DNA of 64,000 nucleotides from Cryptomeria japonica (lineage: Eukaryota; Streptophyta; Pinopsida; Cupressales; Cupressaceae): NCBI RefSeq assembly GCF_030272615.1, contig NC_081406.1, positions 402,332,939 to 402,396,938 of the forward strand, written 5' to 3'. The position numbers and the translations under genes are program-made. This document shows, one piece after another, positions 58,240 through 64,000 of this stretch. Numbering within the stretch: position 1 is the stretch's first letter; each line of letters opens with the position of its first letter. The notes beneath the pieces were generated by a model. That model saw nothing but the letters and a program-made list of their open reading frames with translations. It was not told the DNA's origin and did no database searches.

Positions 58240-59357
58240 CACACAAGAAGACTCCTAGGTATGTAAGGTTGAACCATTCATAAAACCAGATCATTGGAGA
58301 CAAAAGAAAAGGAGTGATGAAAAGGAGAAGGTTGGCAGTTGAAGAGGTATGTTTAATTTCCCAAATTGAACTGGCAGTAATGATGACATATTGATCGTTG
58401 AGGTCTTTGTGGATGATATCATTTATGGAGGTGAGGAAAAATTATGTATGAAATTCTCTAATAATATGAAAAATGAATTTGAGATATCTATGATTGGAGA
58501 AATGAGATTTTTCTTAGGTTTGTAGATTAATCAGACTGATAAAGGTATTTTCATCTATCAAACTAAGTATGCTAGAGAATTGTTAAAGAAATTTGGTATG
58601 GAAAATTCTAAACCAGTTGGTACCCCTATGGTTACAAGTTAGAAATTGACAAAGAAAGATGTATCAGCTCCGGTAAATCCTACAAGGTATAAATCTATGA
58701 TTGGAGGTCTATTAAATTTTAACTTAGACTAGACCGGATATAATGAATGTGGTTTGTATTGTATCAAAATATCAAAGTGATCCTAGAGAGAATCATGAGA
58801 GTGTAGTGAAAAGGATTTTCAGATATTTACAAGGAACAACTAAATATGGTTTGTGGTATTCTAAAAATGATGAATTTACACTATGTGCATATACATATGC
58901 AAATTGGGTTGGAGATATAGATGACTAGAAAAGAACATCTAGTGGAGCTTTCTTTCTTGGAAAGAAACTTGTTTCATGGATCAGAAAGAAACAATCATGT
59001 ACTTTATCTATTGTTGAAGATGAGTATGTTGTTACTGCTACTAGTTGTACATAATTTCTATGGATGAAGAAAATGTTGAATGATATAAGGGTAGATTGTA
59101 ATGAACTGGTAGTTATTCACTATGATAACTCTGCTGCTATTGACATATCAAAGAATCTAGTATTTCATTCTAAGACAAAGCACATATCAATCAAGTATAA
59201 CTTTTTGAAGGAAAAGGTGGAAGCAAATGAAGTTAGATTAGTTTATGTGAACACTAAAGAGAAAATTGTAGATATCTTCACTAAACCTTTTCCCAAGGAA
59301 TCATTTGAGTACTTTAGAGATATATTGGGGGTCTTTTCCCCTCTAGTTGAGACTTAA
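58240..59357 (+). pseudogene. Copia RT/RNase H remnant of element H
   Basis: The integrase tail-linker (KTPRYVRLNHS...MKRRRLAVEEVCLISQIEL, 58248-58370) is fused by deletion to RT at NDDILIVEVFVDDIIYGG, so the first half of RT is lost. After this, SMIGEMRFFLGL...RYKSMIGGLL, then the RYLQGTTKYGLWYS block, and RNase H (YDNSAAIDISKN...IKYNFLKEKVEANEV) to the stop at 59357. At least two frameshifts (near 58730 and 58930) and several TAG stops break it. The sequence is closer to A and A' than to B by eye. Confidence 0.88.
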
Positions 59358-59574
59358 GTGATACTACTTAGCATAAGTCTGGTATGCATTATCAAAACTA
59401 TCATTCATTCTCAATTGATGAGCTGGTGCTACTACCTAGTCAGCTATGTGGTTTAGAGGTTCTTTGATTTTTCTTTGATGTATATGTCAGATTTTTGACA
59501 TTGATGTCAAAGGGGGAAAGGTATACATGTGAAAAATAGGGCTTGACAGAGATATCAATCACAGGGGGAGTTTG
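59358..59574 (+). promoter_or_regulatory. Polypurine tract region of element H
   Basis: A 16-base palindrome TTTGACAT/ATGTCAAA with two central bases (59494-59511) runs into AGGGGGAAAG. A second tract, ACAGGGGGAG (59561-59570), lies four bases before the LTR. No gene. Confidence 0.7.
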
Positions 59575-60645
59575 TGTTGGCTTGATGATGATTGTAATGA
59601 ATTCATCATATGTTGTCATTGATGAAACACATACACACACGTGTTTATATTGTCTATGGGTATATCTTCAAGTTGTTTATACTACAACCGGTATGCTAGA
59701 GGTTATACTAAGAGGTTTATCTCTAACCAACACTTTGTGATAACCGGTATATGCATAGAAGACAACCAGTGGATACACATTAAATAACATCAACATAATG
59801 ATCAAGCGGAGATTCAAGGATAACAGTTCTTATATTTAACTCCAACTAGTATTGATTTGCTCCAACCGATATTTGTTGATTGTGTGATGAGTTATCCCAT
59901 CAACAATTTTTGGCGGTATTTTTGTGATGAGTTATGCTCACTTGACCGGATACACTGCACCTAAGAAATTGTGTTATGATTTCTTTGGGCTAACATAAAA
60001 TCTTAATATCTATATATTGACATCACAATGAATTATTTCATATGAGTGAAAATGATATGTTGTGTGCAAAAGTAAAAAAGAGTTGAGTTGCAGAGTATGC
60101 AGGAGAGCAGTGTTGAATATGTTTAGAAGGACCTGATCAGGAAAGTATTGTGCTACTCAGATATATCAAACCAATCCTATTGTTTTTTAACCATCGCAAC
60201 AGAATTCAAATCCCCTAACCGACTAAAATCTAACAAGCTTCAATGTACAAATCCTCTAACATGGTGATCCATTAGTTTGGATTCAGAAATCCTCCATCGA
60301 GGTTACTCCTAATAGAGTACTACCTTTCACAGGGTATAAGCTTCTAATCAAGCTTTGGGATCTCTAACAAGATTTGCTCCTAGTAGAGCACTTTGTAGAC
60401 CCTAACTGGTCAGTTATCTATTACTGCAGATAGTTAACTTGTGAGTTCCATCTCACCGTCTTTTTTACCTATTTGGGTTTTCCATGTATAAATATTTGTG
60501 TTATGGTGGATGATGTTATATCATTTTGGATTACATGCATTGTGTTTAAAAGTTTTGTTAAGTTCATCTAGCAGTTAGTGTTTGAAGTAGTTTTATTTTT
60601 GGTCTCACTGATTCACCCCCCTCTCAGTGCTTTTCAAGTCCATCA
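59575..60645 (+). repeat. LTR shared by copia H (as 3' LTR) and element E (as 5' LTR)
   Basis: 1,071 bases, TGTTGGCTTG...GTCCATCA. The left neighbour is a copia polypurine tract; the right neighbour is a primer-binding site. U5 motif GATTCACCCCCCTCTCAG at 60610-60627. Confidence 0.85.
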
Positions 60646-60647
60646 AT

Positions 60648-60660
60648 TGGCATCAGAGCC
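60648..60660 (+). promoter_or_regulatory. Primer-binding site of element E
   Basis: TGGCATCAGAGCC, two bases inside the LTR, matching the initiator-Met-tRNA site with one difference. Confidence 0.85.
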
Positions 60661-60707
60661 AAACTTCTTTGAAGCCTAATCACTTAGAAGGGAGCCCTGA
60701 AACCACC

Positions 60708-61978
60708 ATGGGGGACATAAGCTACTTTGAGATGGCTAGAGAGATAGAAGCTAGTAGAAATGGGCCTGAAACCCTTAGGGTTAATTTGAAAGCTTCACAA
60801 GTTAAAAGGAGAGAGCTAACTGAATAACTATTAGAGATATCTGATAATAGTTCTTCAGATGAGGCCAATATTAATTCTTTAGTCGAGGAAGTTGAAAGTT
60901 AAATGGTAAAATGTTAAATCTGAGGAGAGAGCTAGAAGGTCTTACTATTCACATGAGTCAGGAAATGGAAGCCAGAAGAGCTATTGAAGATCTTATCTAG
61001 GAAAGAGATCAAGAGATTGCCAAGATCAAGTGGGAAAATGTCACTATGCATGAGCATTTGGTTGCACAAACAGAAGAGAAGGAGAAATTACAGCTAGATC
61101 TTGAATTATCATCATCTCTAAGAGAGAACCTGACAAAGCATAAAGAAGATCTCACCAAACAGCTTACCAAAGCTAATGAGAAACTGGAAAAGTTCAACAA
61201 GAGTTCTACCTTGCTTGAAGAACAAATTCAATCACAAAGGATGAAAGGTGATACTTATGTACTTGGTTTTCATACATCTGAGAAAGGTGAATCCTCCGTT
61301 ACCAAGAGAAATACTCTTAAAAACAAATCTGCTCCTAAGATCAAGAAGCCTACCAGTAAGAAGGACTTTAAACCTGATCACATTGCAAATGTTTGTAAAG
61401 ACAAACCTAATAGAAATACAAGCTACAATACTAATGCTAGGTATGTGTCCAAGAAATTTGAAGTTCATTGCTTCACATGCAAAATGTATGGATATAGATT
61501 TGTTGAGTACAAATATGGAGCAAACAATCCTCTACCACATATGCATCCAAGACCAAATAGCAACTAGATGAGGAATTTTGACAGTCGGGTCAACATGAAC
61601 TGGCAAAGACCATAAGACAACCAGTTTAGTCCATTTGAGATGGAAAAGGTAACAAATATCATTTTCACCATTTGTTATAACTTTGGTCATGTGGCTATGA
61701 ACTTCAAAAGAAGAACTGGGAGAGGAAATGCAGGACCTTGGAAATCATCTGGTATGGCCCACTATCACTACAACAAACTAGGGCACTTAGCAAAATTCTG
61801 TAGATCCAAAAATATCAAACCGGTCAATTCTTCTAAGGACCAGAAAGGAAAGAAGAAAGTTAACATTAACAAAACCAGAGAGGAAATGAATCAGATATGA
61901 AAGAAAAAGAGTGATGACTCACCTAGAGAAGAAATTGTTCCTTCACCCAAAGAAGAGAACCCCGCAGTAATGAATTAA
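60708..61978 (+). pseudogene. gag of element E
   Basis: Start ATG 60708 in a good plant context (ACCACCATGGGG), 48 bases after the primer site. MGDISYFEMAREIEASRN opens the protein. Two TAA stops (near 60825 and 60898) and a frameshift near 60900 follow; the rest is one frame. A long coiled coil (SSLRENLTKHKEDLTKQLTK) precedes degenerate zinc knuckles. CFTCKMYGYRFVEY and TICYNFGHVAMNF lack conserved Cys/His, HYHYNKLGHLAKFC retains only the second half, and the first knuckle has mostly been deleted (DHIANVC). It matches the gag of element D in order and content. Its N-terminal end fills the part missing from D. Confidence 0.7.
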
Positions 61979-62430
61979 GCCTTTTAAGATGGCTAAGGGG
62001 AGCTTAATAGTAAATACACCTCTGGACCCCTTGAGATGAATGAGCGGTAAGAGAATTTTGAAGCATAAAATTTTGATAACATATTTGTCAATATGTTATC
62101 AACCGGTTTTCTCCTTGAGTGGTGAAATTAGGGTTTGTAACCCTAACATGAGAGCATTTAATGCAGTAGGTAAAAAAGATAAAAGCGAGTTTTTACTTTG
62201 TTATTTTTATCCTAATGCATTCGAGAAAAGAAATTTGGAGCACTGGTTGAGCTAAGAAAGATTGTTGGCTGATAATTGTTGAAGTTGCATTGTGAATTTT
62301 AATCAAGGTGATTTGAAGGTTGCAGAAAATTGAAATAGTGTGCACTTGGGCATACAACCGGTAAATGAGGTAGTGTGCGTAAAATAATGTATTTCTTTGA
62401 AAATCCTTCTTCGAATCTTGTTCATCTGAA
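61979..62430 (+). other. Spacer between gag and ORF2 of element E
   Basis: No gene. Includes the near-repeat ATAACATATTTGTCAATATGTTAT (62076-62099), an inverted repeat with arms ATAACATATT / AATATGTTAT. Its function is unknown. Confidence 0.5.
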
Positions 62431-64000
62431 ATGGCTTCATCTTCAAAGTTTGTAGAAAGGTTAATGATTACATCTGAGCCAATGGAAGTTGTAGAGGAAG
62501 AATGACTTGTGTCGTATAATGCATTATCACAAGTTCCCAGTGGAGTTTTAGTAAAAGGAGATTTGTCAATCTATATTGACTGTAAGATTGAGAATCTATA
62601 ATCACTGTATATTTACACTCACCTAAAATACCTCTGTGATGAGAATGGAAAGATTCAAACACAGTATGCTAGGGTTTTCGAGAAAGGTTTTCACAATGCC
62701 GCTTATTTTCTAGAATATTTTGAGGAAGAGAAAATTAGAATCATTTTGAGTTGGGTTTATGGTGAGAACATGTACTTAGAGAGAACTCACACAATTACCA
62801 AGGAAGCCATTCATGTTGTAACTGGTTATTATTCAACCGGTGAAGTACTTGAGCTGAGATGAATTTGAAAAGAGATGGTATACTCTCTAACTGGTTCAAC
62901 ATTTGATAAATGTGCTTTTTCTGTTAACAATATCAGGGACCCAATAGTGAAACTGGTAGCTATGGTTATAGGCTATTGGGTATTTTACTCCAATAGACTA
63001 AATAGTGTTCCATCTACAACAATTCATACAACTCATAGGATGATAGTTGAAAATGCAGATTATGATCTTTGTGAGGCTATTAGAAGACAATTATTTCTAA
63101 ATGTGCAATCTGACAAGAAGGACAATAGGCTAAAGTTCAATTATGGATAGCTATTGGTCGGGTTATTCTTTTATTTTTAAAATTTTCTACTAGGAATAAG
63201 TGATACTGAATGGTCAAAGGACCTACCGGTATCCGCACAAATCAAGAACAACTTCAAGGATATAAAGAATACATTTCCTGCTACTATGAATAAGTATTTC
63301 AATGAGTTTCAGAACAAGATGAGCATGAAAATGAGATTGCCTAAAGATGTGGTAAGTCATTTTGCAAAAGACATTGTTTTTATAGTTACAACTGATTTTT
63401 GTTTGATGCAAGCAATTAAGCCAAGAAAAGAAGAAATCAAAGATATGAGTTATGAGGTGAACCATGGATTACTGGTTGGTTATGCTAATAACCTATTAGC
63501 ATCTCTGAAAGATAAGAAGAAGGCAAAACTAGATATTGTGGTAATCCAAGATGCACAAGCCAAAACTAGTATTGCTCCTCCCACAAGTGGGAAAGGAAAG
63601 AAAAAGAAAACTGATGAAGCACCTCCGGTGATGAAGAATGCAAGGGTGACTCAAAGTATCCAAACCAAAAAGGAATCAGCACATAAAGTCTACACAAAGA
63701 AGGAGAATTTACCAAACAAAAGAAATTGAAAACTTATTCTGCAAGTAGAATCTGAGGGTACTGAAACCGAAGAAGAACCTAAGAAGATGAAAGCTACTGG
63801 TAGAGTAGAAAAGTCAATAAAGGAAGTACCAAAGGCAACTTTGCCTATTGATATCTCAACTTTCAAGCCTCATACCCATTTTGAAAGAACAATGAAGACA
63901 TTAGGGAGGAACACATTGTACAATGTCAAAGAACATTTTGATTCATTCACTGAAGATGAGAAGAGGCAAATCATTGAATAGGTAATAACTCATTTGTGTA
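62431..64000 (+). pseudogene. ORF2 of element E, N-terminal part
   Basis: ATG 62431 (MASSSKFVERLMITSEPMEV). In order: EKGFHNAAYFLEYFEEEKIR...YLERTHTITKEAIHVVTGYY; a GYWVFYSNRLNSVPSTTIH block; the hydrophobic LLVGLFFYF block; KMRLPKDVVSHFAKDIVF; a Lys-rich linker (63590-63730); and the start of the second conserved domain (NVKEHFDSFTEDEKRQIIE), where the window ends. Stops occur near 62503, 62599, 62860 and 63148, but the frame from 62875 to the end is nearly constant. It is homologous to ORF2 of C and D throughout. Confidence 0.6.

Larger units (their letters stand above)
58214..59574 (+). mobile_element. Copia element H: 3' end on the + strand
   Basis: 5'-truncated copia. About 150 bases from the integrase/RT linker (TPRYVRLNHS) join directly to late RT (DDIIYGGEEKLCM) through an internal deletion. 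RNase H, polypurine tracts and the LTR at 59575 follow. Confidence 0.85.
59575..64000 (+). mobile_element. Element E: pol-less LTR element, cut by the window end
   Basis: LTR, primer site, gag (60708-61978), spacer, ORF2 (62431 onward). It is the only one of the three gag+ORF2 elements here to retain its 5' LTR. No pol motif appears in the 3.3 kb of internal sequence visible. Confidence 0.75.

Noticed and set aside
1-64000. tRNA, rRNA or intact host protein-coding genes
   Set aside because: None seen on either strand. Every convincing protein match is to a retrotransposon or to the PMD carried by one.

Overview
This window looks like intergenic DNA from a large plant genome, and no intact host gene is visible. 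Everything recognisable is LTR retrotransposon sequence of plant type: Ty1/copia, a Ty3/gypsy chromovirus, Ty3/gypsy Tat/Ogre-like elements, and a plant-specific plant mobile domain (PMD) ORF. The DNA is AT-rich, the elements are nested and old, and paired LTRs differ by roughly 4-9% by eye. This fits a gymnosperm such as a conifer, but that is inference; species cannot be read from the sequence.

Layout. (1) 1-10650, + strand: element F, a Tat/Ogre-like gypsy remnant with a gag fragment, low-complexity ORFs, a hairpin module and a 3' LTR split by about 3 kb of non-coding DNA. (2) 10700-15200, + strand: element D, a pol-less element with a four-zinc-knuckle gag and a large ORF2 of unknown function. 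(3) 15552-39488: a tandem segmental duplication. Unit 1 is segment R (15552-18709) plus copia A (minus strand, 18710-24496). Unit 2 is R' (24496-34256) plus copia A' (34257-39488). A nearly complete copia, B (24873-31549), sits inside R'. Its 5-bp target duplication and the matching empty site in R date it after the duplication. (4) 39489-44440, minus strand: element C, a 3' LTR plus a nearly uninterrupted ORF2 frame of about 1,100 codons. (5) 44441-58212, + strand: element G, the 3' half of a Tat-like gypsy. It carries an antisense PMD gene with a visible TATA box, donor and acceptor, and a stem-loop array before its 3' LTR. That LTR is split by a complete 7.9-kb chromovirus (49466-57338; TSD TTTAA). 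(6) 58214-64000, + strand: the 3' end of a copia polyprotein (H) runs into an LTR (59575-60645). The same LTR is the 5' LTR of another gag+ORF2 element (E), which continues past the window edge.

How the parts work together. A, A', B and H encode copia gag/protease/integrase/RT/RNase H. C, D and E encode no enzymes but have the same style of LTR, primer site and polypurine tract, so they probably used copia proteins in trans. That inference is strongest for E, whose LTR is physically shared with a copia pol end. Most reading frames are broken mainly by in-frame TAG codons rather than by frameshifts, as expected from C-to-T decay of methylated CAG/CTG sites in silenced DNA. Nothing in the window is expected to yield a full-length functional product.
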